Part shown: one piece after another, positions 7,639 to 14,989 of the stretch
Layout of the letters: every line of letters begins with the position of its first letter
How positions within the stretch are numbered: position 1 is the stretch's first letter
Source: Comamonas thiooxydans
GTDB taxonomy: Bacteria > Pseudomonadota > Gammaproteobacteria > Burkholderiales > Burkholderiaceae_C
Assembly: GCF_000964545.1 (NCBI RefSeq)
Contig: NZ_BBVD01000025.1
Span: 1 to 37,856 of the forward strand
Reading direction: 5' to 3'
DNA: 37,856 nucleotides
Notes under the pieces: model-generated
The model's database searches: none
What the model was told of the DNA's origin: nothing
The model's input: only the letters and a program-made list of their open reading frames with translations
Position numbers and translations under genes: made by a program

Positions 7639-8502
7639 ATGAGCGAGCAACACCACGAAGAAGCCCATACAGGCCCCATTAAAAAACCCAAGCAGTTGTT
7701 GCTTGCCGTCTTCTTCTCGTTTGTGGTTCCCATCTTCGTCATCATCGGTCTGGTCAAGTTCGTGACTTCGTCCGACACCACGGGCGCAGGCACGGCCAAT
7801 GCCGAAATGGCCAAGGCCATGCGTCTGCAAAAAGTGGGAACGGTAGAAATTCGTGATGCCAACCGCCCTCTGCGCGGTGGCGCGGAAGTCTTCAAGTCGC
7901 AATGCGCGGCCTGCCATGAAACCGGCGTAGCCGGCGCACCCAAATTCCAGGATGCAGCAGCCTGGGGCCCGCGCATCAAGCAGGGTCTGGAAACGCTGGT
8001 GCACTCTGCCCTGGCCGGCAAGGGTGCAATGGCGGCCCAGGGTGGCGGCGAGTTCAATGACACGGAAATTGCCCGTGGCGTGGTCTATATGAGCAATGCT
8101 GCCGGCGCCAACTTCCCCGAGCCCCAGCCTGCAGCCGGCGCAGCAGCCGGTGATGCCCCCGCAGCAGCACCTGCGGCCCCCGTCGCCGCTGCACCTGCAG
8201 CAGCTGTTGCAGCCGCCGAGCCAGCACCTGCATCCGCCCCGGCTCCCGCAGCTGCCGCGGCCTCCGATGTGGGCAAGAACATCTACAACACCACCTGCAT
8301 GGCCTGCCACGCCAGTGGCGTTGCCGGAGCTCCCAAGTTTGGCGACAAGGCTGCCTGGGCACCTTTCATTGCCAAGGGCATGGACGATATGGTGCAGAAG
8401 GCCACCCAAGGTGTTGGGGCCATGCCTCCCAAGGGCGGCTCCACTGCTTCGGACGCAGACTTCAAGGCCGCAATTCAGTACATGGTGGATGCAGCCAAGT
8501 AA
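7639..8502 (+). CDS. Membrane-anchored dihaem cytochrome, tandem c5-type domains
   Basis: A 287-residue protein with a single uncleaved N-terminal membrane segment (about residues 18-42) and two c-type haem domains in the periplasm. The haem sites are CAACH at 89-93 and CMACH at 220-224. Likely axial methionines lie in GKGAM and GVGAMPPKGG downstream of each. The two domains are near copies (CxACHxxGVAGAPKF in both), so the gene arose by domain duplication. An Ala/Pro-rich linker of about 50 residues joins them. Such proteins carry electrons between membrane complexes and terminal oxidases or reductases. The start has AGAGGA upstream and the gene is monocistronic between two terminators. Confidence 0.93.
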   Translation: MSEQHHEEAHTGPIKKPKQLLLAVFFSFVVPIFVIIGLVKFVTSSDTTGAGTANAEMAKAMRLQKVGTVEIRDANRPLRGGAEVFKSQCAACHETGVAGAPKFQDAAAWGPRIKQGLETLVHSALAGKGAMAAQGGGEFNDTEIARGVVYMSNAAGANFPEPQPAAGAAAGDAPAAAPAAPVAAAPAAAVAAAEPAPASAPAPAAAAASDVGKNIYNTTCMACHASGVAGAPKFGDKAAWAPFIAKGMDDMVQKATQGVGAMPPKGGSTASDADFKAAIQYMVDAAK

Positions 8503-8522
8503 GCTCTGCTCTTTGCTCCGCA

Positions 8523-8545
8523 AAAACCGGCCTTTGGCCGGTTTT
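8523..8545. terminator. Bidirectional terminator between converging genes
   Basis: Perfect 10-bp arms AAAACCGGCC/GGCCGGTTTT with a TTT loop lie between the cytochrome gene and the minus-strand gene ending at 8591. A-runs and T-runs on both sides let it work in either direction. Confidence 0.9.
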
Positions 8546-8590
8546 GTTATTTTTGACCGGACGCCTTTTGTACGCCAGTACAGGCAGCGA

Positions 8591-9148
8591 TCAGACTTGA
8601 TGAGCCTGCGGGCTAGGCACAAAGCCAAACTTCAATGGAAGCGAAGCGCTGTCGACCTCCTGCACCTCGGGCAGCACGCCGCCTTCCAGCGCATTCGCGG
8701 CATCCAGCATGTCCAGGCTGTGCACCATGCCCAGGCCCTGCGGCAACGCCAGGAAAAGCCGCCCCTGTTCATCAAGCAGCACCTGCTGCACCTGTTCGAT
8801 CGCCAGCTCCTGGCCCGTGTGGCTGCTCAGCTGCAGGCCATGCTCTGTGCATCGCAGACGCCATATCCATGGCGCACTCTCCAGCTCCACATACACACGC
8901 TGCGGGCCGTTCTGGAAATACCAGCGACCATCTGACTCGGCCAAATAGTTGCGACCGATGAATTCAGCCAGCTTTTCGTGGCGCAGCAGATTGCCCCTGG
9001 CTCCGGGCTTGCCGCCGGCAAACGCGCCGCATGCCTGGGCCTGCTCGTCTCTGAGCCACCACTGGCCGCGCGCATCCAGACCCAGCCAGCCGCTGCAGGC
9101 CGGCACGTTGGGCCATTTCGCCATGGCCTGCTTCACGATGTCATCCAT
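8591..9148 (-). CDS. Conserved hypothetical protein, DUF2946-like (tentative)
   Basis: A soluble 185-residue protein with no signal peptide or membrane segment. It is rich in Trp, Gly and Leu, with WLGLDARGQWWLRD near the N-terminus, KLAEFIGRNYLAESDGRWYFQNGPQRVYVELE in the middle, and FLALPQGLGMVHSLD near the C-terminus. I do not recognise a catalytic motif. The pattern recalls a small DUF family in Burkholderiales that I have seen labelled DUF2944 or DUF2946, but the label is from memory. The start ATG at 9148 has AGGAG seven bases upstream. It follows the YheT-like hydrolase by 29 bp and is probably its operon partner. Confidence 0.75.
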   Translation of the reverse strand: MDDIVKQAMAKWPNVPACSGWLGLDARGQWWLRDEQAQACGAFAGGKPGARGNLLRHEKLAEFIGRNYLAESDGRWYFQNGPQRVYVELESAPWIWRLRCTEHGLQLSSHTGQELAIEQVQQVLLDEQGRLFLALPQGLGMVHSLDMLDAANALEGGVLPEVQEVDSASLPLKFGFVPSPQAHQV

Positions 9149-9177
9149 CACTCATCTCCTGATTATTCTGCGAACGC

Positions 9178-10149
9178 TCAGAGCCACTGCTCCAGCCATT
9201 CGGTCACGGCCAGCGGCATGGCCTGCACATGGGCAGGCCAGGCCCCGCTGGCAAAGCCCACGTGTCCGCCGTGCGGCGGCTGCCATAGCTGCACGGTGGC
9301 ACTGACCTCATCGGGCCTGGGCAGACTGTGCGCCGGCACAAACGGATCGTTGCGCGCATTGAGCAGCAACAAGGGCACGGCCACTTGCTTGAGCAGGGGC
9401 TTGGCCGAGGCCCGGCTCCAGTAATCATCAGCATCCCTGAAACCATGGACCGGGGCCGTGAACACATCGTCAAAGTCATGCAGAGTGCGTGCGCGCTGCA
9501 GCCGCTCCCTATCGAACACCCCCGGCGACTGCTGCCATTTGGCGAGGGCCTTGGGCACCAGGGTACGCATGAACATGGGGGTGTAGATCCAGCGATTGAG
9601 CCCCTGGCCCAGATTGACGCCTCCGGCCACCAGGTCCAGCGGCGCACAGATCACTGCTGCACCCTTGACGAGTTCTGCAGCCGCCTGCTGCTGCAGCCCG
9701 GCCCAGCGCGCAAGGGCATTGCCGCCCAACGATACACCCATTGCCAGCAATTCGCCGCTCGCGCTTTGCTGCAGCCGGCGCAAAACCCAGTCCACCTCGT
9801 CCGAGTCGCCAGAGTGATAAGCACGCAGCAAGCGATTGGGCTCACCGCTGCAGCCGCGAAAATGCGGCACGGCCAGATGCCAGCCGCGCTGCGCGCAGAC
9901 CTGTGCCAGGGCCTTGGCGTAGTGGCTGGAGGAAGAACCTTCCAGGCCATGAAACAGCACCAGTGTGGGAGCGCTTGCACTTGTCAGGCCGCTTGAAAAA
10001 TCGATATCGATAAAATCGCCATCGGGCGTATCCCAGCGTTCGCGCCGCCACGCCGGAGACTCTCCGCCCTTCGCACAGAGTGCAGCCCAAATGGTCTGGA
10101 CATGACCTCCGGGCTGCCACCAAGGTGCACGAAATTGTTCGAAATTCAT
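9178..10149 (-). CDS. yheT: Alpha/beta hydrolase, YheT family (UPF0017)
   Basis: A 323-residue alpha/beta hydrolase. The N-terminal WWQPGGHVQTIW is a signature of the YheT/EMB8 branch, followed by the oxyanion segment LFHGLEGSSSSHY. The nucleophile elbow GVSLGG puts Ser at about residue 140, the acid is likely in NARNDPFVP and the His in PHGGHVGF, so a full triad is present. The family is thought to hydrolyse esters; its natural substrate is poorly defined. Its ATG overlaps the stop codon of the upstream Rossmann-fold gene (ATGA), implying translational coupling, and the unrecognised gene follows 29 bp later. Confidence 0.92.
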   Translation of the reverse strand: MNFEQFRAPWWQPGGHVQTIWAALCAKGGESPAWRRERWDTPDGDFIDIDFSSGLTSASAPTLVLFHGLEGSSSSHYAKALAQVCAQRGWHLAVPHFRGCSGEPNRLLRAYHSGDSDEVDWVLRRLQQSASGELLAMGVSLGGNALARWAGLQQQAAAELVKGAAVICAPLDLVAGGVNLGQGLNRWIYTPMFMRTLVPKALAKWQQSPGVFDRERLQRARTLHDFDDVFTAPVHGFRDADDYWSRASAKPLLKQVAVPLLLLNARNDPFVPAHSLPRPDEVSATVQLWQPPHGGHVGFASGAWPAHVQAMPLAVTEWLEQWL

Positions 10150-10901
10150 GAGGAACCCAGCCAGCTCCGCAGCTCTGACTGCAGGGCGTCTTTCTGTGCC
10201 GCACGCCAGACCAGTTCAGGCGGAGCCACATGAATTCCCGGCGGTGCCTTGAGCAAGGCTGCCTCCACCAGACGAGCCACATGCATGGCGCGCACCGGCC
10301 GCTCCGTCTGCGGCAGCATATAGCTGAGCGCCGAAAGCATGATCTTTGCCGTGCGCTGCAGCCAATGGCCTGCATTGATTTTCTGGGCTTCTCTGGCCGA
10401 GCGCACAAAAATCAGCCGTTCGAAGCCCAGTGCGGCCACGCCTTGCTCATTGAGATTGGCCAGCCCCTGCTTCAAAGCCTGGGGCAGGCTGCCCATATCG
10501 TGGGGCAGCACCACGGCAAGCGTGTGCACGCCACAGCGCTGCATCCACTGCGCCACCGCCTGCAGCTGATCGGGCCGGGGCGTCCACAAGGCGCGCTCGC
10601 GCTGGTAATAGGGACGCGGAGGCTCAAACATGATGAGGCCCACATCGGCGCTCTGCACAGGCCATTGCTGCACATCGCCGTGCAGTTGCGTCAGCAACTC
10701 CATGCCACGCAGGCCCTGGACATAGGGCTCGCGTGCCAGCACCTGGACCAGCGCATAGTTCTGTGCGCCAACCACGCGACTGAGCACCTCGTTGCCCAGC
10801 GGCCCCGTGGCCCCGGCCAGCAACAGCCGCGGCAAGGTCGCAGTTTTCGGGCCGGGACGCTGTGCGCCACGCAGGGCATCGAGTGGAGAAACAGTGGACA
10901 T
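10146..10901 (-). CDS. Rossmann-fold NAD(P)-binding protein (atypical SDR-like)
   Basis: A 251-residue protein whose N-terminal part has a dinucleotide-binding loop GATGPLGNEVL (about residues 33-43) like NAD(P)-binding atypical short-chain dehydrogenases such as the NmrA or YbjT type. The SDR catalytic YxxxK is not obvious. A C-terminal segment, PVRAMHVARLVEAAL, matches the region that in relatives introduces the 'can be assigned to this branch' helix. I chose the ATG at 10901; translation from an upstream codon is possible but no ribosome-binding site supports either clearly. It is first in a three-gene minus-strand operon with the YheT-like hydrolase, suggesting a shared small-molecule role that I cannot name. 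Confidence 0.75.
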   Translation of the reverse strand: MSTVSPLDALRGAQRPGPKTATLPRLLLAGATGPLGNEVLSRVVGAQNYALVQVLAREPYVQGLRGMELLTQLHGDVQQWPVQSADVGLIMFEPPRPYYQRERALWTPRPDQLQAVAQWMQRCGVHTLAVVLPHDMGSLPQALKQGLANLNEQGVAALGFERLIFVRSAREAQKINAGHWLQRTAKIMLSALSYMLPQTERPVRAMHVARLVEAALLKAPPGIHVAPPELVWRAAQKDALQSELRSWLGSS

Positions 10902-11016
10902 GATTGCAATGCTAGCGCCACCGGGCAGCGGACAGGGCAACAGGCTGCGCTCGCACACTGGCCTGCCAAGGCCTTATGCTATGGTTTCCGTCTCAATCTC
11001 GTGAATGGAAACACCC

Positions 11017-11634
11017 ATGAAACGCTGGCTTCTGGCAATCGCAACTGCGGCCTCCATGCTCTCCCTCACGGGCTGCGGCTATAACGACTTTCAGCGCCTG
11101 GATGAAAAATCCAAGGCTGCCTGGAGCGAGGTGCTGAATCAGTACCAGCGCCGCTCGGATCTGATCCCGAACATTGTCGCCACGGTCAAGGGCGAGGCCA
11201 ACTTCGAGCAGGAGACCTTGACCAGGGTGATCGAAGCACGCGCCAAGGCCACCTCGATTCAGGCCACGCCCGAGCTGATCAACAACCCCGAAGCCTTCAA
11301 CAAGTTCCAGCAGGCTCAGGGCGAGATCTCCAGCGCGCTCTCGCGCCTGATGGTGGTGGCGGAAAAATACCCCGAACTCAAGGCCAACCAGGCGTTCCGC
11401 GATCTGCGCGTGACGCTGGAGGGTACGGAAAATCGCATCACCGTGGCGCGCAACGAGTACATAGGCACCGTACAAGCCTACAACGTGCTAGCGCGCAGCT
11501 TCCCCACCAATATCACGGCCAAGGTATTCAGCTACAAGGTCAAGCCGACCTTCACGGTGCAAAACGAAGCCCAGATCTCGCAACCACCAGCCGTTGACTT
11601 TTCCACACCCGCAGCGCCTGCCGGCAGCAAGTAA
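11017..11634 (+). CDS. lemA: LemA family lipoprotein
   Basis: A 205-residue LemA protein. A signal peptide ends in the lipobox LTGC, so it is probably lipid-anchored. It then has the family signature NQYQRRSDLIPNIVATVKGEANFEQETL followed by long helices (FNKFQQAQGEISSALSRLMVVAEKYPELKANQAFRDL). A second family signature is GTENRITVARNEYIGTVQAYN. I prefer ATG 11017 because GGAAA is upstream and the signal peptide then begins MKRWLL; ATG 11005 is in frame but has no site. LemA genes are often next to TPM-domain genes, as here. Function is not established; a role in envelope homeostasis is suspected. Confidence 0.94.
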   Translation: MKRWLLAIATAASMLSLTGCGYNDFQRLDEKSKAAWSEVLNQYQRRSDLIPNIVATVKGEANFEQETLTRVIEARAKATSIQATPELINNPEAFNKFQQAQGEISSALSRLMVVAEKYPELKANQAFRDLRVTLEGTENRITVARNEYIGTVQAYNVLARSFPTNITAKVFSYKVKPTFTVQNEAQISQPPAVDFSTPAAPAGSK

Positions 11635-11658
11635 TTGCGCGCACAGCTCTTTAAACCC

Positions 11659-12588
11659 ATGCAAACATCGCCTCAAGCCCTTTTCTACAAAGCGCTTGCA
11701 GCTATTATTTTTGCCAGCATGGTGCTGCTGTCGGCGCTGCCAGCCCTGGCGCAGGGTGGCGCAGGCGCTCAGCTGCAGCCCGTGCCCGAGCTGACGGCGC
11801 GCGTCATCGACCAGACCGGCACGCTGAGCCAGAGCGATCAACAGGCGCTGAGCGAGCAGCTCAAGAAGCTGGAGGACGAGACCGGCGCCCAGGTCGCCGT
11901 GCTCATGGTCGCCACCACGGCTCCGGAAGACATTGCCGCCTATGCCTGGCGCGTGGCCAGCAGCTGGAAGCTGGGGCGCAAGGACATAGGCGACGGCTCT
12001 CTCATCGTCGTGGCCAAGAACGACAGGCGCATGCGCATCGAGGTGGCGCGCAAGCTGGAGGGCGCGATTCCCGACATCCAGGCCGCACGCATCATCGACG
12101 GAGCCATGAAGCCGCGCTTCCGCGCCAACGACTATGCGGGCGGACTGTCTGCCGCCATCGAGCAGATGAGCCTGCTGATTCACGGCGAGAAACTGCCCGC
12201 GCCGCAGTCCCAGCCGCGCAAGTCGGGCCCATCCTGGTCCGAAAATCTGGACTTTCTGCTTCCGCTGCTGTTTTTCGGCTTTCCGATCGGGATTGCCGTC
12301 GCCCGCGCCATCTTCGGCCGCGTGCTGGGTTCGCTGATCATTGGAGGCATTGCCGGGACGGCCGCCTATGTGATCACCACCAGCCTATTGATTGCAGGCG
12401 TGGCCGGCGTTGTTGGCCTGATCTTCACCCTGCTCTCCAACCTCTCGCGGGGCGGAGGCGGACCGTATATCAGTACCGGCGGCGGCGGCTGGAGCAGCGG
12501 CAGCGGGGGAGGCTTCAGCTCGGGAGGTGGTTTCAGCTCCGGTGGTGGCGGCAGCTTTGGTGGCGGTGGCGCCTCGGGGGACTGGTGA
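11659..12588 (+). CDS. TPM-domain membrane protein with Gly/Ser-rich tail (YgcG type)
   Basis: A 309-residue protein with a cleavable signal peptide (about residues 1-32, ending LPALAQ). A TPM domain follows (VIDQTGTLSQSDQQALSEQLKKLEDETGAQVAVLMV, then IGDGSLIVVAKNDRRMRIEVARKLEGAIPD). Two hydrophobic segments lie at about 195-275, and the C-terminus is a Gly/Ser-rich tail of about 45 residues ending GGGGASGDW. This is the standard YgcG/Rv2345-like architecture. It starts 24 bp after lemA and its stop is 1 bp before the next TPM gene, so the three form one operon. The start has no clear ribosome-binding site; the ATG was chosen because it gives a proper signal peptide. The biochemical role of TPM proteins is debated. 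Confidence 0.9.
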   Translation: MQTSPQALFYKALAAIIFASMVLLSALPALAQGGAGAQLQPVPELTARVIDQTGTLSQSDQQALSEQLKKLEDETGAQVAVLMVATTAPEDIAAYAWRVASSWKLGRKDIGDGSLIVVAKNDRRMRIEVARKLEGAIPDIQAARIIDGAMKPRFRANDYAGGLSAAIEQMSLLIHGEKLPAPQSQPRKSGPSWSENLDFLLPLLFFGFPIGIAVARAIFGRVLGSLIIGGIAGTAAYVITTSLLIAGVAGVVGLIFTLLSNLSRGGGGPYISTGGGGWSSGSGGGFSSGGGFSSGGGGSFGGGGASGDW

Positions 12589-12589
12589 A

Positions 12590-13129
12590 ATGAGCAATGT
12601 CTTTCAACGCCTGGCACGTCTGGTGCGACACCGCTGGGCCGAACAGCATCTGCGCAAGGCCTTGCCGCCTGCCACGCTCAAGGAGCTGGAATTGCTGATC
12701 GCCAAAAGCGAGCTGGGCCACACCGGCCAGGTCCGCATCTGCGTCGAGGCCGGCCTGCCCTGGAGCTATATCTGGCGCGATGCCACGGCGCGCGAGCGCG
12801 CGCTCTCGCAGTTCGCCAAGCTCCATGTCTGGGACACGGAGCACAACAACGGCGTCCTGATCTACCTGCTGCTGGCCGACCACGCCATAGAAATCGTGGC
12901 CGACCGCGCCCTGGACCGCACCATGAGCGCCGAGCAATGGCAAACGCTGATCAGCGATATGCAGTCCGCCTTCCAGGGCGGGCATTTCAGCATGGGCCTG
13001 GTATCGGCACTGGAGCGCGTCAACCGGCAACTGCAGGCGCATTTCCCGCGCAAATCCGCGGCCAACACGCAGCGAAACCTGCCCGATACACCCGTGGTCC
13101 AAAGGCATCTGCCGGGCCGCAACCGCTGA
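12590..13129 (+). CDS. Second TPM-domain protein, cytoplasmic or peripheral
   Basis: A 179-residue protein without signal peptide or clear membrane helix, mostly one TPM domain: LKELELLIAKSELGHTGQVRICVEAGLPWSYIWRDATARERALSQFAKLHVWDTEHNNGVLIYLLLADHAIEIVADRALD. The tail is polar. It starts 1 bp after the previous gene's stop (TGAA ATG), with the Gly-rich tail codons of that gene supplying a GGTG-rich upstream region. It is the last gene of the lemA-TPM-TPM operon. The pairing of a secreted and an apparently cytoplasmic TPM protein is common in Burkholderiales as far as I recall; what they do together is not known. Confidence 0.88.
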   Translation: MSNVFQRLARLVRHRWAEQHLRKALPPATLKELELLIAKSELGHTGQVRICVEAGLPWSYIWRDATARERALSQFAKLHVWDTEHNNGVLIYLLLADHAIEIVADRALDRTMSAEQWQTLISDMQSAFQGGHFSMGLVSALERVNRQLQAHFPRKSAANTQRNLPDTPVVQRHLPGRNR

Positions 13130-13173
13130 TCCGGTTCTGCAGCCGCACCCACCGGCTGCAGACCTCAGAGGCC

Positions 13174-13848
13174 TCAGGCCAGCACATGTCGCCCATACGG
13201 CGAACACAGCCAGAGCACGGCCACCACATTGATCAGGACCATGAGCCAGAACTGCAGCTGAAAACTGGTCTTGCTGCTTTTGTGGCGCAGCCACTGCTGG
13301 GCCAGCAGGGCACCGGGCCAGCCTCCGGCCAACGCCATGGTCTGCAGCGTGTTTTCCGGCGTGCGCCACTGCCCCTTCTGGGCGGCCCATTTGTCCTGCC
13401 AGTAGGCCATGAAGGTCAGCATGCTCAGGCCTGCATAGGTCAGCCAGAGGATACGCGGTATGCCCCAAATCACGGCGGTGGCCAGCATCATCAGCAGCCA
13501 GACCAGCAACACGCCATAGCTGAAGCCACTGGAGGCATGCCAGCCCTGAGGCACCGCACGCGAGGACTGCAAACGCCCTGCAGAAGGGCTGTTGCGCCGC
13601 ACCGAAGAAGACCGTGCCTGAGGCACTGGGCCGCCAGCGCGCCATGCAACCTGAAGCGCGCGTTTTCTGCCCTGCTCCATGCCAACGGAAAACTCCAGGC
13701 GCAGACCGGGCCGAGGACGTTGCTCTGCGGGCGGGCGCGGCTCAAAAGTACTGATATGGACAAACAGACGCTCGCCACCGCCATCGGCCTCTATCCAGCC
13801 AAAGCCACGCTCGTCATTCCATTGCGTCAAGGTACCGCTGTAGCGCAT
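13174..13848 (-). CDS. Cold-shock domain fused to DUF1294 membrane domain
   Basis: A 224-residue two-domain protein. Residues 1-70 are a cold-shock OB-fold (MRYSGTLTQWNDERGFGWIEADGGGERLFVHIS), with the nucleic-acid-binding Phe/His pattern of RNP-like motifs. After a basic, Ser-rich linker come about three or four hydrophobic helices of the DUF1294 family (GIPRILWLTYAGLSMLTFMAYWQDKWAAQKGQWRTPENTL, then GGWPGALLAQQWLRHKSSKTSFQ). The start ATG has AAGGA five bases upstream; longer in-frame starts lack sites. It faces the small lipoprotein gene divergently. The fusion implies an RNA-binding domain held at the inner membrane, but no function is proven for the family. Confidence 0.9.
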   Translation of the reverse strand: MRYSGTLTQWNDERGFGWIEADGGGERLFVHISTFEPRPPAEQRPRPGLRLEFSVGMEQGRKRALQVAWRAGGPVPQARSSSVRRNSPSAGRLQSSRAVPQGWHASSGFSYGVLLVWLLMMLATAVIWGIPRILWLTYAGLSMLTFMAYWQDKWAAQKGQWRTPENTLQTMALAGGWPGALLAQQWLRHKSSKTSFQLQFWLMVLINVVAVLWLCSPYGRHVLA

Positions 13849-13989
13849 CCATGTCCTTTGTTGTTTTTGGCACCGCGAACAGGCCCGGTGATGCAAAAAG
13901 CAGGTGGGCCCCATCCAGAAAAAACCTTTTTACCCGCATGGCTGTGTTAGCTTTGGGGCAGCCGTATTTTCTTAAGAAAGCACTCAAGC

Positions 13990-14259
13990 ATGCAGAAATC
14001 TCTGTTCTCTCTGGCCGTCATCAGCTCTGCCCTGGCACTGAGCGCCTGCTCCTCCATCAGCCCCAGAGGCGCCGAAGCACCGGCTGAATACGACTACGCA
14101 CTGAGCTGCAAGCTCAAGGAGGATGACCCCAAGAAGTGCGAAGCCCAGATCCGAGCCCTCTGCGAAGACCCCAGCAAGGCCGTGGTGCGCAAATCACGCC
14201 ATGTGGACCCCAAGGACAGCTCCGTGGTCTACGGCTATCAGGCCGCCTGCAACGGCTAA
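13990..14259 (+). CDS. Small lipoprotein of unknown function
   Basis: An 89-residue protein with a signal peptide ending in the lipobox LSAC (Cys about residue 20). The mature part of about 70 residues contains three further cysteines (SCKL, KCEAQ, LCEDP) plus one near the C-terminus (QAACNG), so two disulfides are plausible in the periplasm. I do not recognise the family. Only a weak AAGAAAG ribosome-binding site precedes the ATG. It is monocistronic, ending 102 bp before a bidirectional terminator shared with the atp operon. Confidence 0.78.
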   Translation: MQKSLFSLAVISSALALSACSSISPRGAEAPAEYDYALSCKLKEDDPKKCEAQIRALCEDPSKAVVRKSRHVDPKDSSVVYGYQAACNG

Positions 14260-14360
14260 GCTGCTTGCGCGCTGCCGCGGTTCGGAATCCTGCTGGTTTC
14301 GGGATCAGTTCCTTTTGGGACAAGCACAGTGCGCTTCGATTTCCGCAGCAACAGTCCATA

Positions 14361-14389
14361 AAAAAAGCCACCGCATGCGGTGGCTTTTT
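14361..14389. terminator. Bidirectional terminator at the end of the atp operon
   Basis: An 18-bp perfect palindrome GCCACCGCATGCGGTGGC is flanked by a run of A on the left and TTTTT on the right. It lies 34 bp past the atpC stop codon and also serves the small lipoprotein gene from the other side. Confidence 0.92.
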
Positions 14390-14422
14390 GCTGCTGATGC
14401 ATGTGCTCATGGGCACAGCACA

Positions 14423-14839
14423 TCAACGCTTCTGGCGGTACTTGCGCAGAGCCGCAATCTGAGCTGCCATCACGGCCAGCTCGGACTGCGCACGAGCGAT
14501 GTCCAGTTCGCCCTTGGCGTTCTTCAGGGCTTCCTCGGCCGCGGCCTTGGCCTTTTGCGCCTTTTCATCGTCCAGATCCTTGCCGCGGATGGCGGTGTCG
14601 GACAGCACGGTCACGCAGTTGGGTTGCACTTCCAAAATGCCGCCGGCCACGAAGACGAACTCTTCGCTGCCGTCAGGCATTTCGATGCGCACCGAACCCG
14701 GCTTGATGCGGGTGATCAGCGGTGTGTGGCGGGGATAAATGCCCAACTCGCCCGCTTCACCGGGCAAGGCGACAAAGCGCGCTTCACCGGAGAAGATGGA
14801 CTCTTCGGCACTGACCACATCAACGTGAATAGTGTTCAT
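14423..14839 (-). CDS. atpC: ATP synthase F1 epsilon subunit
   Basis: A 138-residue epsilon subunit of the rotor central stalk, which couples gamma to the c-ring and can inhibit ATP hydrolysis. The N-terminal beta-sandwich begins MNTIHVDVVSAEESIFSG and contains GELGIYPRHTPLITRIKPG, the family signature. The C-terminal two-helix domain follows (KAKAAAEEALKNAKGELDIARAQSELAVMAAQIAALRKYR). AGGAG lies upstream of the ATG. It is the last gene of the operon, but unlike the rest it is separated from atpD by 150 bp, which contain a dispersed repeat. Confidence 0.97.
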   Translation of the reverse strand: MNTIHVDVVSAEESIFSGEARFVALPGEAGELGIYPRHTPLITRIKPGSVRIEMPDGSEEFVFVAGGILEVQPNCVTVLSDTAIRGKDLDDEKAQKAKAAAEEALKNAKGELDIARAQSELAVMAAQIAALRKYRQKR

Positions 14840-14899
14840 CTTTGCTCCTAGAAAAGGTAAAAACTGGTCCTAAAACAAGCACACCCCAAGCCAGAGACG

Positions 14900-14979
14900 C
14901 CGAGCAAGGGCCGCCCCGCAGCGAGGGCGTCGTCCCCTCTCCTGAAAGAGAGGGGATGCGGCGCAAGCCGCTCAGGGGG
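14900..14979. repeat. Dispersed intergenic repeat, copy A (between atpD and atpC)
   Basis: This 80-bp stretch shares CGAGCAAGGGCCGC, CCGCAGCGA, GTCCCC and CTCAGGGGG, in the same order and orientation, with 29756-29823. It contains an internal CCCCTCTC/GAGAGGGG hairpin and an inverted CCGC-rich part. It starts 10 bp after the atpD stop codon. It resembles short intergenic repeats I associate with Comamonadaceae genomes (from memory, not searched). Confidence 0.8.
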
Positions 14980-14989
14980 TGCAAGCCAG

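Noticed and set aside
8150..8270. GCC/GCA-rich low-complexity stretch
   Set aside because: It encodes the Ala/Pro linker of the dihaem cytochrome and has no array structure or spacers; not a CRISPR or minisatellite.
12450..12588. GGC/GGT-rich tandem-like repeat at the end of the first TPM gene
   Set aside because: It encodes the Gly/Ser-rich tail usual for this protein family, so it is not an independent repeat element.
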